A stretch of 64,000 bases of DNA from Megaleporinus macrocephalus (GCA_021613375.1 CM038717.1:41019628-41083627), one strand, 5' to 3'. Shown: positions 1 through 14,356, counted from the first letter of the stretch. Notes: generated by a model not told the origin, from the letters alone. Made by a program: numbers and translations.

Positions 1-2219
1 TAGTATAAGTAGCATTAAAGTAGCAAGAAAAACAAAACAACTCATAAATAAATCAATATTTTGTAAACAAATGAGTGTAAAATAACAAGTCAAACTATAG
101 AAATGCACATTTCCACACGCCTTTCAAAGCTAGTAATGAAAGAGTGTCTTAAACATTCATAAGAGCTCACAGTAACAGAAGACTGGCCTATTCACACTTC
201 ATACTTAGAGCCTTCAATGATGCAACACTTGACAACGTATGACATTCAGAACAGCGTGTAGGTGCTGCTGCTGCGGTAACAGCTTTAAAAGCCAGACAAA
301 GAACCTGAGAACCTATTTCCCTCCTTCTGAAGTTCAAGCTTCTCTTTTCTTCAGTCAAGATCAGCAGCAACCACCCAACTCGCAACTTCCTCATTCATTT
401 CAATGCGGACGCATGTTTTCATTCCAGCAGCCAGCTTTAAAATAAAATACAAATAAATACATCTGTAATTTTGCAGGTAGGTTTGCAGGAGGTATGTATG
501 TAGCTACAGCCAAATGAGCTATCCTATTGGTCAGGGCTTCAGGAGCTGGACAGAAGGCCTTATGAGACGTATCATAACCCTTAGGAGTTCAATGTCTCCT
601 GTATTGGCTGCTAAGCCAAGCTCACTTGCCAAAGCAGCACTGATGCCAACTTCAGAGGCAAGAGCATGTTCGGCTTAATAGTTTCGAGTTTGGTAGCTCG
701 TCCACACGTTAACTGAGATCTTACTCATCAACTCCTCTGGAAGCTGCTGAACAAAGTCAGCATAGCATTATTAGTCATTTTTTTGGGACCACCAAGCCTA
801 AGAGGTTAGTTAAAGAGGTCATGGACCCCTCCCTCCACCCTGGTCGCCTTGTATTTCACACCTCGACGCCAGGATTCCTTAGTGAAGGTGACACCGATGT
901 ATAAAATCTGGTTACAAGCTGTTTGGGTAGCACTAACATAACATTACAAACCCCATATGGAAAATAGCATTACTGCAGCAGTGACAGCCCCCCACCTCTA
1001 CAGCCAAATAAAAGCTCCATAAGACCATGTGTGGTGAGCATTTCGTCCCAGTCCAAAGAAAAACAAAGACTTTTAATGTAGGTCAATGGAACTAGAATTT
1101 TTTACAAAGCATTTTGGAGCATTTCTATTGGTCCAGTCATCAGGAAATTTACATATGCATGAAAATACAAATGCAGGAAACTATACATTTTCAAAAAAAT
1201 GAAACTTCAAAGCCATTGGCCGAACTACAATTCACTCTTTCTCCAACACATTCACATCTATGCACACTCTAAGCTCCGCCCAATCACAGTAAAGTTCTAC
1301 AGCCTGTACAGCCTTTTTAATCAGGCATGACGCAGGACCACCAATCAGAAGAGAGCTCATATATACATACCAGTCTTAAAGCTAGGAAAGATTCTGATGG
1401 TTTTTGGTACATACAAGAAATATAAGTGGACGTTTGAACTACTAGATAAATGTAACTTTTGAATGCCAGCAGCAGGGGGCGCTTTACTTCCCTACAACTA
1501 CATATACAGCTGACTGAGAACTTTTCTAACTGCACATTTTACTGACCCACATTGTGACATTGCTTATACGTATTATACCCTTTAAAAAAAATCTAAATCA
1601 ATACTTTCAAGTTTTATTGTTTGTTGTTGACCATCAATCTCCCACTCACTTCCTCCCCCCTACACACCAACACTGAGAGCGACACACTTTCATTCAGCCT
1701 GATCTGTCAAGCTTGTCACTCTGATCCTGCATACACGCCTGTGGACCTGAACTCTGTGGTTTCAGCCCTAACTGCTGGTTATTTCCAGGCCTGTATTAGC
1801 TTTCGGTATTTATGGCACAGACTGGGCGCCTCAGATAATCTCTGATGGCTACAGTTCACCAGCGACAAGCTTTAAAGAAGTTAAAGAACCTCAACCTGAG
1901 CGCGTCCTATATAAGATTATGCAGAAGCGCGGAGACGGTCAGGCCACATCCTGAAGGTGCAAAGCGAGGCTGAAGCGTTTAAACCTGAGAGACACAAACC
2001 ACAAGCCACACTGTCCCCCTCTGTGATACGCACCACCTCTCACACGGGCTTCGTCATCGCTGAACGGTTAGCCTGGTTCCTGTTCAGCTCAGACAGACAA
2101 GGGTGAGCACTGAAGAGCCTCCGCCGCTGCTCTGGGTTGAACTGTATGTGGTGGGACGTGTGAATTGTGGCACAGCCATGAAAGCTGAAGGCTCACTGCA
2201 AGCTGGGAAGAAAGCTTTC
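1..2219. other. non-coding DNA, no gene recognised
   Basis: I see no exon-like coding stretch, RNA gene or intact mobile element here. The segment around 1060-1160 (a 'gtcaatggaac' motif followed by 'tttctattggtcca') recurs around 26700-26780, 27680-27740 and, inverted, 46800-46900, so it belongs to a dispersed repeat family. If the scamp exon at 37164-37220 is real, this DNA probably lies inside or beyond that gene's first intron. Confidence 0.5.
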
Positions 2220-2483
2220 CTCTCTTCTAGGGGTGTGTTTAAAAAATCGATTTTCCGAAGTCTTCATTTGAATAATCTGATATCGACTCATATAAACCCG
2301 AGATTGACCTTTAAAATTAGCATTCCAGCCTCCAGATCATTGTAGGTCTTGAATTGTTGCTGCTGTTCTGTTCGTACCGGTCAGATCTGGTCTGTAGGTG
2401 TTCTGGGTTGTTTGTTTTGTGTTAGCTGTGTGTTCTAGCTCTGCTGTTACTGATACTCACTGTGTTCAGTGTGTGCAGTGCTG

Positions 2484-2549
2484 TATCAGATTAGTATCAG
2501 ATTAGTATCAGATTAGTATCAGATTAGTATCAGATTAGTATCAGATTAG
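2484..2549 (+). repeat. 11-bp tandem repeat, six copies
   Basis: Six perfect copies of TATCAGATTAG. The homologous position in the sister element (near 31584) holds one copy, so the expansion happened after the two elements separated. Confidence 0.9.
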
Positions 2550-2880
2550 TAGAGTTAAATGTCTTGGTTCTCCAACCAGTCTGAGTCACATACGGTAAAC
2601 TCTGCCAGGCGGACGTGTTTTCTATCAGCGCATGCTTTTCTCGCGAGGCCGCTGCTTCAGTCAGTCTGTGGAAAATGAAACAGTATGTATTTCCACCTAG
2701 TGGTTCAGATAGGAATTGCAGGTAGCTGGCTGGAGGAGGTTCTCCTCTTCCTGGATGAAACACTAGCTGGAAATACAGAAATTAGGCTCATTGGTTTAAC
2801 ACCACTGATCGGCTCTCAGGATCAGCTAAATTGAAAAAATATCGTCTGATAGCATATTTTGATTAAAAATGGGCCAATAT

Positions 2881-3578
2881 CAGTGCTTAATTTGTGCCGG
2901 ATCTTGCCGGAACAAGATCCAGCACCTCTCGTATTTCGAGTACCTGCGTTCCAGAACTTCTTTATATGGATCCAGCACCTCTGTGACGTTTTTTTGTTTT
3001 TAACATGGGGATTTATTTACAAAGTAAATAAAAATAAATCGCAAGTGCAGAGTGCGAGCAGGGTTTCTCCAAATGAACCTGATTTGCCAGTTACAGCGTG
3101 CGTCCATGCGCACTTCCACATTATCGTCTCTTCTGTTTATGAAGCTTGTTGGTCCACCGCTCGTACAATTCATCCAATCTTGGATAAAGGACACCGAACT
3201 GCCACGGACAAGCAGAGCAAATTGAGAAATTGAGTGAAGACTGTAGATGCCATGGCTGCGTTGTGGAGTAATTTGAATAATTAGAAGGTTGTTTTTGTGC
3301 AACATGAAATGGTTCTGTTTTTTTTTTGGTTTGGTTTATTTATAGGACACCATGTTCTAGCCAAAACTGTTCCTCCAGTGGCATCTTTGAGATTTCATGG
3401 TTGCAGGTCCTTAAAGCTAGTTCTATCTTGTGGTACAGAATGGAATGCTACTATGTGATGTGGACACCTGAAGCAGTGTTGTGTCTTTGTGTTCCAGGAC
3501 CTTTTCCATCACTGCCCACTTGCTGGATCACCCCACCTTTAGTGTTCCATTACCTGATGTTTTACAAATTAAGCACTG
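2881..3578. mobile_element. innermost non-autonomous hAT-like element
   Basis: It begins CAGTGCTTAATTTGT and ends with the exact reverse complement ACAAATTAAGCACTG, giving 15-bp perfect terminal inverted repeats. Flanks GCCAATAT and GCCGATAC look like an 8-bp target duplication with two substitutions. The surrounding sequence aligns to the uninterrupted sister copy near 31900-31925, which lacks this insert. No coding capacity is recognised. Confidence 0.75.
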
Positions 3579-3838
3579 GCCGATACGATACATAGCCGAT
3601 GGATCCTTCCATCTCTAATATAAACATATGAACACTAATGATTTTAGTAATGGTAGGTTGAGTGTTCCTTGTACATTTACCACATTAGTTCTCTGAAAAT
3701 CTCTTTTCATATTCAAACAAAATATATTATTGTAACTGAATATCCCTAAATGAACTGATATTCAATTGAATCGAACCTTGTGAATCGGGATCAAATCGAT
3801 CTGGGAAATCAGTGGCGATACCCAGCCCCACTCTCTTC

Positions 3839-4618
3839 TCTGGTGAAGAGAAAACATTCACGTTCCTACTCGGAGTAGGAGATATGGAGGTCATGTGAGC
3901 AGCAGGGAGCGTGACTCAGAGGCAGATATGAGAAACACGCCAGTTAATCACTGTTTAAACACGCTGCTCGTTTGCTAACCGTCCAGTCAGAGTACGAGCC
4001 TGAGGGAGGAACCACACTGCCTGTCAAAAGTTTGAGGACACCAGGAAAAATACCAGCAAAGATATTCAAAATAACTATTTAATTTAATAACTTTAACTTA
4101 CTTTTAGTGCTCTCAAGTATCATTTTTCCCACAAGGGTATCTAGGTAAAGTATATTTCATCTACTTCTTATGCACTTATGAGTAATGTAATAAGAGTGTG
4201 CTAGTGTTGTGTACTAATTATGCTCTTAGTATGCTGTAGAGCTTTTAGAAGTATACTTAATTGTACTATTATGAGACGCCGTTATGACATTTATATATAT
4301 TTATGTACAAATTCTTCTCACTAATTCAGCATTTTTTTAAATATTTATATTATATTAGTGAATGTACTTACGGTGTATTTACTATGTACTGTTTAGATAC
4401 TGTTATTAAATTGTAAACATGTTTAATTTCTTATATTTTATAAGTATACTAACAGTTCTCTTAAAAGTGGATTCAAACAGAAGGTGGTGTACTTAAGATG
4501 CACTTAAATATAATTAATGATGTCTCAAAATAGTACAGTTGAGTATATTTAGTTGTATTTAAGTACATTTATATTAGTAATTAAACATACATATAGCATA
4601 CTAAGTACAAAGATAGTA

Positions 4619-4664
<46 letters not shown>

Positions 4665-5197
4665 GTGTATACTTCAGGTTGGCTGGCTGGGGCCCTGTTT
4701 CTTCTCTCTGCCAGACTGGGTTACTGCTCGAAGAGGCTGTATCTCTTGTGTTTGTGTTCTTACCAGCTGTGCTGGTTGTTTTAACCTTGGTGTGAAGTTC
4801 TCTTATGGGAGGCTGGAAGAGGTATGGTCTGCTTTCTTTCAGGGTTTGTCTCAGTTAGTATGTTGGGGAGGGATGTGGTTTAGTTATTTCTTTTAGGCTT
4901 AGACCAAGTCTGTTGCTTCCTCTTTTCTAGAGTTAAATAAAATCAACCTAATGTGTCTAAAAATGTGTACCTGATCTGGCAGGGTTGATGTGGGAGGGTT
5001 TGGTGGAGTCCTACCAAGACAGGCCGTAACAATGATCAATGATCAAACAGTTCTGATTTCATTGAAGGTCAAGACAGTTTTTGCGATCTCAGGAATACAA
5101 TAAAACATAATCACCACTTAACAACTTTCTAGAACCCCCTTAACTGTTTTCTGCAGTGCCCCTACCCGAATGTTCCTGGTCACATATTAACACACAC

Positions 5198-5199
<2 letters not shown>
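3839..5199. other. AT-rich non-coding DNA with a trinucleotide microsatellite
   Basis: No gene is recognised. Near 4019-4045 the sequence 'cctgtcaaaagtttgaggac' resembles a terminal repeat of teleost Tc1-like elements, but no matching second end was found. A TTA/ATT microsatellite occupies roughly 4621-4663. Confidence 0.5.

Positions 5200-5258
<59 letters not shown>
5194..5258. repeat. TA/CA dinucleotide microsatellite
   Basis: A short TA run is followed by about 24 uninterrupted CA units. Confidence 0.95.
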
Positions 5259-5994
<736 letters not shown>

Positions 5995-6402
5995 AGATAT
6001 ATTGGTACAGGGGTCCTAAAAACCACATTAATGTCACATGATATAACCCTGCGTGTGCTCACCACATCATCACTGAGAGACCCGAACATGGAATTTCAGG
6101 TGGGGGCGAGTCGTATTGTTAAGTTTACTCTAGTCAAACACAACTAGACTTGCCTTAAAGGCCTTTAAGCTACTGCAGTAACAACAACCACGAACACAAT
6201 AAACACTGTCCAATGAAGTACGAGTGTACAGTCATTACTGTTAAATGTCAGTACCATGACGTAAGTACTGTTTACACGATGGGTGTGGAGCACAGCAAGT
6301 CAGAAAACACTCTGCACTCATATCCAATGTTTCAAACAGGATTTTCCTAAACTGGAGTTTCAGACCGAGAAGATTCTTAACAACCACCTGGAAGACCTCG
6401 TA

Positions 6403-9400
6403 GAAGAGAGTATGAGGAGTATGAAGAGAGTATGAGGAGTATGAAGAGAGTATGAGGAGTATGAACAGAGTATGAGGAGTATGAAGAGAGTATGAGGAGT
6501 ATGAAGAGAGTATAAGGAGTATAAACAGAGTATGAGGAGTATGAAGAGAGTATAAGGAGTATAAACAGAGTATGAGGAGTATGAAGAGAGTATAAGGAGT
6601 ATAAACAGAGTATGAGGAGTATGAAGAGAGTATGAGGAGTATAAACAGAGTATGAACAGAGTATGAAGAGTATAAACAGAGTATGAAGAGTATAAACAGA
6701 GTATGAGGAGTATGAACAGAGTATGAGGAGTATGAAGAGAAAATGAGGAGTATAAACAGAGTGTGAGGAGTATGAAGAGAGTATAAGGAGTATGAAGAGA
6801 GTATGAGGAGTATGAAGAGTATGAAGAGAGTATGAGGAGTATGAAGAGAGTATGAAGAGAGTATGAAGAGAGTATGAAGAGAGTATGAGGAGTATGAACA
6901 GAGTATGAGGAGTATGAAGAGAGTATGAGGAGTATGAAGAGAGTATGAGGAGTATGAAGAGAGTATGAGGAGTATAAACAGAGTATGAGGAGTATGAAGA
7001 TAGTATGAAGAGAGTATGAGGAGTATGAAGAGTATGAAGAGAGTATAAGGAGTATGAAGAGAGTATAAGGAGTATGAAGAGAGTATGAAGAGAGTATGAA
7101 GAGAGTATGAAGAGAGTATGAGGAGTATGAAGAGAGTATGAGGAGTATGAAGAGAGTATAAGGAGTATGAAGAGAGTATGAAGAGAGTATAAGGAGTATG
7201 AAGAGAGTATAAGGAGTATGAAGAGAGTATGAAGAGAGTATGAAGAGTATGAAGAGAGTATGAAGAGTATGAAGAGAGTATGAGTAGTATGAAGAGAGTA
7301 TGAGGAGTATGAAGAGAGTATGAGGAGTATGAAGAGAGTATGAGGAGTATGAAGAGAGTATGAAGAGAGTATAAGGAGTATGAAGAGAGTATGAGGAGTA
7401 TGAACAGAGTGTGAGGAGTATGAACAGAGTGTGAAGAGTATGAACAGAGTGTGAGGAGTATGAAGAGAGTGTGAGGAGTATGAAGAGAGTATGAGGAGTA
7501 TGAAGAGAGTATGAGGAGCATAAACAGAGTATGAAGAGTATGAAGAGAGTATGAGGAGTATGAAGAGAGTATGAGGAGTATGAAGAGAGTATGAGGAGTA
7601 TGAACAGAGTATGAGGAGTATGAAGAGAGTATGAGGAGTATGAAGAGAGTATAAGGAGTATAAACAGAGTATGAGGAGTATGAAGAGAGTATAAGGAGTA
7701 TAAACAGAGTATGAGGAGTATGAAGAGAGTATAAGGAGTATAAACAGAGTATGAGGAGTATGAAGAGAGTATGAGGAGTATAAACAGAGTATGAACAGAG
7801 TATGAAGAGTATAAACAGAGTATGAAGAGTATAAACAGAGTATGAGGAGTATGAACAGAGTATGAGGAGTATGAAGAGAAAATGAGGAGTATAAACAGAG
7901 GTGTGAGGAGTATGAAGAGAGTATAAGGAGTATGAAGAGAGTATGAGGAGTATGAGGAGTATGAAGAGAGTATGAGGAGTATGAAGAGAGTATGAAGAGA
8001 GTATGAAGAGAGTATGAAGAGAGTATGAGGAGTATGAACAGAGTATGAGGAGTATGAAGAGAGTATGAGGAGTATGAAGAGAGTATGAGGAGTATGAAGA
8101 GAGTATGAGGAGTATAAACAGAGTATGAGGAGTATGAAGATAGTATGAAGAGAGTATGAGGAGTATGAAGAGTATGAAGAGAGTATAAGGAGTATGAAGA
8201 GAGTATAAGGAGTATGAAGAGAGTATGAAGAGAGTATGAAGAGAGTATGAAGAGAGTATGAAGAGAGTATGAGGAGTATGAAGAGAGTATGAGGAGTATG
8301 AAGAGAGTATAAGGAGTATGAAGAGAGTATGAAGAGAGTATAAGGAGTATGAAGAGAGTATAAGGAGTATGAAGAGAGTATGAAGAGAGTATGAAGAGTA
8401 TGAAGAGAGTATGAAGAGTATGAAGAGAGTATGAGTAGTATGAAGAGAGTATGAGGAGTATGAAGAGAGTATGAGGAGTATGAAGAGAGTATGAGGAGTA
8501 TGAAGAGAGTATGAAGAGAGTATAAGGAGTATGAAGAGAGTATGAGGAGTATGAACAGAGTGTGAGGAGTATGAACAGAGTGTGAAGAGTATGAACAGAG
8601 TGTGAGGAGTATGAAGAGAGTGTGAGGAGTATGAAGAGAGTATGAGGAGTATGAAGAGAGTATGAGGAGCATAAACAGAGTATGAAGAGTATGAAGAGAG
8701 TATGAGGAGTATGAAGAGAGTATGAGGGGTATGAAGAGAGTATGAGGAGAGTATGAAGAGAGTATGAAGAGTATGAAGAGAGTATGAGGAGTATGAAGAG
8801 AGTATGAAGAGAGTATGAGGAGTATGAAGAGAGTATGAAGAGAGTATGAGGAGTATGAAGAGTATGAAGAGAGTATGAGGAGTATGAAGAGAGTATGAGG
8901 AGTATGAAGAGTATGAAGAGTATGAAGAGAGTATGAAGAGTATGAAGAGAGTATGAGGAGTATGAAGAGTATGAAGAGTATGAAGAGAGTATGAGGAGTA
9001 TGAAGAGTATGAAGAGTATGAAGAGTATGAAGAGAGTATGAGGAGTATGAAGAGTATGAAGAGTATGAAGAGTATGAAGAGAGTATGAGGAGTATGAAGA
9101 GTATGAAGAGAGTATGAGGAGTATGAATAGTATGAAGAGTATGAAGAGTATAAACAGAGTATGAGGAGTATGAAGAGTATGAAGAGTATGAAGAGAGTAT
9201 GAGGAGAGTATGAAGAGAGTATGAAGAGAGTATAAGGAGTATGAAGAGTATGAAGAGAGTATGAGGAGTATGAAGAGTATGAAGAGTATGAAGAGAGTAT
9301 GAAGAGTATGAAGAGAGTATGAGGAGAGTATGAGGAGTATGAAGAGTATGAAGAGTATGAAGAGAGTATGAGGAGTATGAAGAGTATGAAGAGTATGAAG

Positions 9401-12400
9401 AGAGTATGAAGAGTATGAAGAGTATGAAGAGAGTATGAGGAGTATGAAGAGTATGAAGAGTATGAAGAGAGTATGAAGAGTATGAAGAGAGTATGAAGAG
9501 TATGAAGAGAGTATGAGGAGTATGAAGAGAGTATGAGGAGTATGAAGAGAGTATGAAGAGAGTATGAGGAGTATGAAGAGTATGAAGAGTATGAAGAGAG
9601 TATGAAGAGAGTATGAGGAGTATGAAGAGAGTATGAAGAGTATGAAGAGAGTATGAGGAGTATGAAGAGAGTATGAGGAGTATGAAGAGAGTATGAAGAG
9701 AGTATGAGGAGTATGAAGAGAGTATGAAGAGAGTATGAAGAGAGTATGAGGAGTATGAAGAGAGTATGAGGAGTATGAAGAGAGTATGAAGAGAGTATGA
9801 AGAGAGTATGAGGAGTATGAAGAGAGTATGAATAGAGTATGAAGAGAGTATGAATAGAGTATGAAGAGAGTATGAAGAGAGTATGAAGAGAGTATGAGGA
9901 GTATGAAGAGAGTATGAGGAGTATGAAGAGAGTATGAGGAGTATGAAGAGAGTATGAAGAGAGTATGAATAGAGTATGAAGAGAGTATGAAGAGAGTATG
10001 AATAGAGTATGAAGAGAGTATGAAGAGTATGAAGAGAGTATGAGGAGTATGAAGAGAGTATGAGGAGTATGAAGAGAGTATGAGGAGTATGAAGAGAGTA
10101 TGAAGAGAGTATGAATAGAGTATGAAGAGAGTATGAATAGAGTATGAAGAGAGTATGAGGAGTATGAAGAGAGTATGAGGAGTATGAAGAGAGTATGAAG
10201 AGAGTATGAATAGAGTATGAAGAGAGTATGAAGAGAGTATGAATAGAGTATGAAGAGAGTATGAATAGAGTATGAAGAGAGTATGAAGAGAGTATGAAGA
10301 GTATGAAGAGAGTATGAAGAGAGTATGAAGAGAGTATGAAGAGTATGAAGAGAGTATGAGGAGTATGAAGAGAGTATGAGGAGTATGAAGAGAGTATGAA
10401 GAGAGTATGAAGAGAGTATGAGGAGTATGAAGAGAGTATGAAGAGAGTATGAGGAGTATGAAGAGAGTATGAGGAGTATGAAGAGAGTATGAAGAGTATG
10501 AAGAGAGTATGAAGAGAGTATGAAGAGAGTATGAGGAGTATGAAGAGAGTATGAAGAGAGTATGAGGAGTATGAAGAGAGTATGAGGAGTATGAAGAGAG
10601 TATGAGGAGTATGAAGAGAGTATGAAGAGTATGAAGAGTATGAAGAGAGTATGAAGAGAGTATGAGGAGTATGAAGAGAGTATGAAGAGTATGAAGAGAG
10701 TATGAAGAGAGTATGAAGAGAGTATGAGGAGTATGAAGAGTATGAAGAGAGTATGAAGAGAGTATGAGGAGTATGAAGAGAGTATGAAGAGTATGAAGAG
10801 AGTATGAAGAGAGTATGAAGAGAGTATGAGGAGTATGAAGAGTATGAAGAGAGTATGAAGAGAGTATGAGGAGTATGAAGAGAGTATGAAGAGTATGAAG
10901 AGAGTATGAAGAGAGTATGAAGAGAGTATGAGGAGTATGAAGAGAGTATGAAGAGAGTATGAGGAGTATGAAGAGAGTATGAGGAGTATGAAGAGTATGA
11001 AGAGTATGAAGAGAGTATGAAGAGTATGAAGAGTATGAAGAGAGTATGAGGAGTATGAAGAGTATGAAGAGTATGAAGAGAGTATGAAGAGTATGAAGAG
11101 AGTATGAAGAGTATGAAGAGAGTATGAGGAGTATGAAGAGAGTATGAGGAGTATGAAGAGAGTATGAAGAGAGTATGAGGAGTATGAAGAGTATGAAGAG
11201 TATGAAGAGAGTATGAAGAGAGTATGAGGAGTATGAAGAGAGTATGAAGAGTATGAAGAGAGTATGAGGAGTATGAAGAGAGTATGAGGAGTATGAAGAG
11301 AGTATGAAGAGAGTATGAGGAGTATGAAGAGAGTATGAAGAGAGTATGAAGAGAGTATGAGGAGTATGAAGAGAGTATGAGGAGTATGAAGAGAGTATGA
11401 AGAGAGTATGAAGAGAGTATGAGGAGTATGAAGAGAGTATGAATAGAGTATGAAGAGAGTATGAATAGAGTATGAAGAGAGTATGAAGAGAGTATGAAGA
11501 GAGTATGAGGAGTATGAAGAGAGTATGAGGAGTATGAAGAGAGTATGAGGAGTATGAAGAGAGTATGAAGAGAGTATGAATAGAGTATGAAGAGAGTATG
11601 AAGAGAGTATGAATAGAGTATGAAGAGAGTATGAAGAGTATGAAGAGAGTATGAGGAGTATGAAGAGAGTATGAGGAGTATGAAGAGAGTATGAGGAGTA
11701 TGAAGAGAGTATGAAGAGAGTATGAATAGAGTATGAAGAGAGTATGAATAGAGTATGAAGAGAGTATGAGGAGTATGAAGAGAGTATGAGGAGTATGAAG
11801 AGAGTATGAAGAGAGTATGAATAGAGTATGAAGAGAGTATGAAGAGAGTATGAATAGAGTATGAAGAGAGTATGAATAGAGTATGAAGAGAGTATGAAGA
11901 GAGTATGAAGAGTATGAAGAGAGTATGAAGAGAGTATGAAGAGAGTATGAAGAGTATGAAGAGAGTATGAGGAGTATGAAAGAGAGTGTGAGGAGTATGA
12001 AGAGAGTATGAAGAGAGTATGAAGAGAGTATGAGGAGTATGAAGAGAGTATGAAGAGAGTATGAGGAGTATGAAGAGAGTATGAGGAGTATGAAGAGAGT
12101 ATGAAGAGTATGAAGAGAGTATGAAGAGAGTATGAAGAGAGTATGAGGAGTATGAAGAGAGTATGAAGAGAGTATGAGGAGTATGAAGAGAGTATGAGGA
12201 GTATGAAGAGAGTATGAGGAGTATGAAGAGAGTATGAAGAGTATGAAGAGTATGAAGAGAGTATGAAGAGAGTATGAGGAGTATGAAGAGAGTATGAAGA
12301 GTATGAAGAGAGTATGAAGAGAGTATGAAGAGAGTATGAGGAGTATGAAGAGTATGAAGAGAGTATGAAGAGAGTATGAGGAGTATGAAGAGAGTATGAA

Positions 12401-12742
12401 GAGTATGAAGAGAGTATGAAGAGAGTATGAAGAGAGTATGAGGAGTATGAAGAGTATGAAGAGAGTATGAAGAGAGTATGAGGAGTATGAAGAGAGTATG
12501 AAGAGTATGAAGAGAGTATGAAGAGAGTATGAAGAGAGTATGAGGAGTATGAAGAGAGTATGAAGAGAGTATGAGGAGTATGAAGAGAGTATGAGGAGTA
12601 TGAAGAGAGTATGAGGAGTATGAAGAGAGTATGAAGAGAGTATGAAGAGAGTATGAAGAGAGTATGAGGAGTATGGAGAGAGTATGAGGAGTATGAAGAG
12701 AGTATGAAGAGTATGAAGAGAGTATGAGGAGTATGAAGAGCT
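6403..12742. repeat. 6.3-kb purine-rich satellite of 9- and 11-bp units
   Basis: The whole stretch is built from GAGTATGAG or GAGTATGAA (9 bp) and GAGTATGAAGA (11 bp), with variants using ATAA, ACAG, GTGT or AATAG. The plus strand is almost free of C. Variant order is not random. Landmarks at 6739 and 7429 recur at 7878 and 8580 (shifts of 1139 and 1151 bp), and the AATAG-rich block beginning near 9830 recurs near 11441 (shift 1611 bp). The array therefore grew partly by duplicating kilobase-scale blocks. The 2123-codon minus-strand open frame is a by-product of units that lack stop codons. Confidence 0.97.
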
Positions 12743-13060
12743 CAGCAAACTTCAGCGAGTCATTCAGTAAAACAGAGCCTTCACCTGATGATGCTGGAAT
12801 TGGTTCCCCCCTCCGTGACCCTGACTAGTGGGATGAAGAGGAAGATGATGCATAGATGGATATAAATATACTTTAAGAAGTGCAAGCTAGTAAAATATAA
12901 GAATTTTACAAACACATTTTTAAATAATGCTAAATATCGTTTACTATAGTTATTTAATTACAGAGAATATCGAGATATCATCTTTTGTCAGTATCGCTCA
13001 ACCCTAGTGTGGAGATTCATGTTGTTTCTAGGACGATGACGATATATGACGAGTACACAT
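12743..13060. other. retroelement-like tail and AT-rich spacer
   Basis: Around 12793-12865 the run 'ctggaattggttccc' followed by 'gtgaccctgac' and GATGGATA resembles the 3' tail of a common teleost retroelement, as I remember it. The remainder is AT-rich with no gene. Confidence 0.4.
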
Positions 13061-13868
13061 CAATATGGAACTAACACTCTACCCTACAGACTTCACCAGC
13101 ATCACTACTAGTCCGTTATTCAGCACCACCACGTTACACGGGCAGACGCCAGCCGTTTCATCAAAGCTCCCATCACCGCCAGCCCATACCGGACGAGCTA
13201 ATCCCCAGCCACCGCCGCCACCGCCGCTAAATCAGATTAGCCTGCAGAACAATGGACAGGAGAAAACGACATGAGGAAATAAAGTGACAGCAGAGCGGAG
13301 TGAGTGACAGCTCGGGAGAGACTGAGGGAGAGAAGGATCTGCCTGTTCTGCAGGCCTCGGGAATGTCTCCGGGCCTCTCTCCGTTTTGATTCGGGAGCAG
13401 TGAGGGGATATTTGATGGAGACGCAGGCTATAATTTCCAGCTGGCGGGGAAGCGATGATTCCAATAATTTTCACTGGCTATAAATAGGCAAAACCAGGAA
13501 TCTGAGAACGCTGTGACCGAGAGACGAGAGCTTCTCTTCCTCTCTCCGTCAGCGAGGCCGTGGATTATCCAACGACAGGGAACGTGAGAAGTCTGAATTA
13601 ACACTGGCTGCGCAGCCGCGGCCCGGCCGTGTGCGCACACGCTCCTCCTTTTCCACTGCTGCTACAACAAGGAGGTTCGTGTACCTGAGGTATCTCTGCC
13701 TCGCGCGGGAAGAGGCTGGCTAGATGTCAGGAGCCTGACACCATGAATATTTCACACTGTGTGGCAATGAATGTTTCATGGGCTAATCGAGTGCGTGCAT
13801 GCACACAGACAGCAAGCTGCCTCCTCAAACTCCAACAAGTTCTGTATGATCTGGCAGACCTTCTTAAC
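13061..13868. other. moderately GC-rich non-coding DNA
   Basis: Several short open frames overlap here on both strands, but none shows a recognisable domain or a consistent pair of splice sites. I see no supported gene. Confidence 0.4.
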
Positions 13869-13869
13869 A

Positions 13870-13919
<50 letters not shown>

Positions 13920-13920
13920 A
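13869..13920. repeat. AC dinucleotide microsatellite
   Basis: About 25 consecutive AC units. Confidence 0.95.
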
Positions 13921-14083
13921 CTCATGCTCTACCTGTAGCATCAAAAAGAGACATACAAGCAAAGCAAGCACTGTGCAGGTTCCCATCATTCTCTCCATCA
14001 GTAGAGACCTCCGTTCTTTCCTGTACAGATACTGTAACCCTGTACTTACACAACCTCACACATTATGTATGAGAGTGTGTGTG

Positions 14084-14119
<36 letters not shown>

Positions 14120-14229
14120 GACACACACACACACACACAATTATGTCCACCACAGGAAAGACAGTACTGAGATCTGCTGGATTTTATGACCATGCTTTTA
14201 TTTAGCTAAAATACACAGATCTCACATCA

Positions 14230-14306
14230 GTGTTAGAGATGCAAACTAGTAAACACACACACACACACACACACACACTTGTGAACACACACTAGGGGCA
14301 GTGAAA

Positions 14307-14356
<50 letters not shown>

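Larger units (their letters stand above)
2340..3621. mobile_element. second hAT-like element of the nest, same family as 31085-31953
   Basis: Long blocks (for example 2350-2400, 2550-2780 and 3580-3621) match the complete element at 31085-31953 in the same order and orientation, including the end 'ccttccatctcta'. The 5' terminus has been lost, so the left limit is approximate. An 11-bp tandem expansion at 2484-2549 and an inserted 698-bp element at 2881-3578 distinguish this copy from the other. Confidence 0.7.
2228..3830. mobile_element. hAT-like DNA element, outermost of a three-level nest
   Basis: The left end starts TAGGGGTGTG and the right end finishes CCCAGCCCCA, which are imperfect inverted termini. 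The 8-bp sequence CTCTCTTC lies immediately outside both ends (2220-2227 and 3831-3838), the target duplication size expected of hAT transposases. Only about 110 bp of each end belongs to this element. The interior is occupied by a second hAT-type element that itself carries a third. No transposase frame is visible, so it is non-autonomous or decayed. Confidence 0.75.

Noticed and set aside
6377..12748. Minus-strand open frame of 2123 codons, with nested frames of 426 and 770 codons
   Set aside because: It is the translation of the 9/11-bp satellite (SSYSLHTLFIL repeats). Its openness comes from units without stop codons, and there are no domain or splice features.
13065..13640. Overlapping short frames in a GC-richer patch
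   Set aside because: No recognisable domain, no consistent splice sites and frames on both strands compete.
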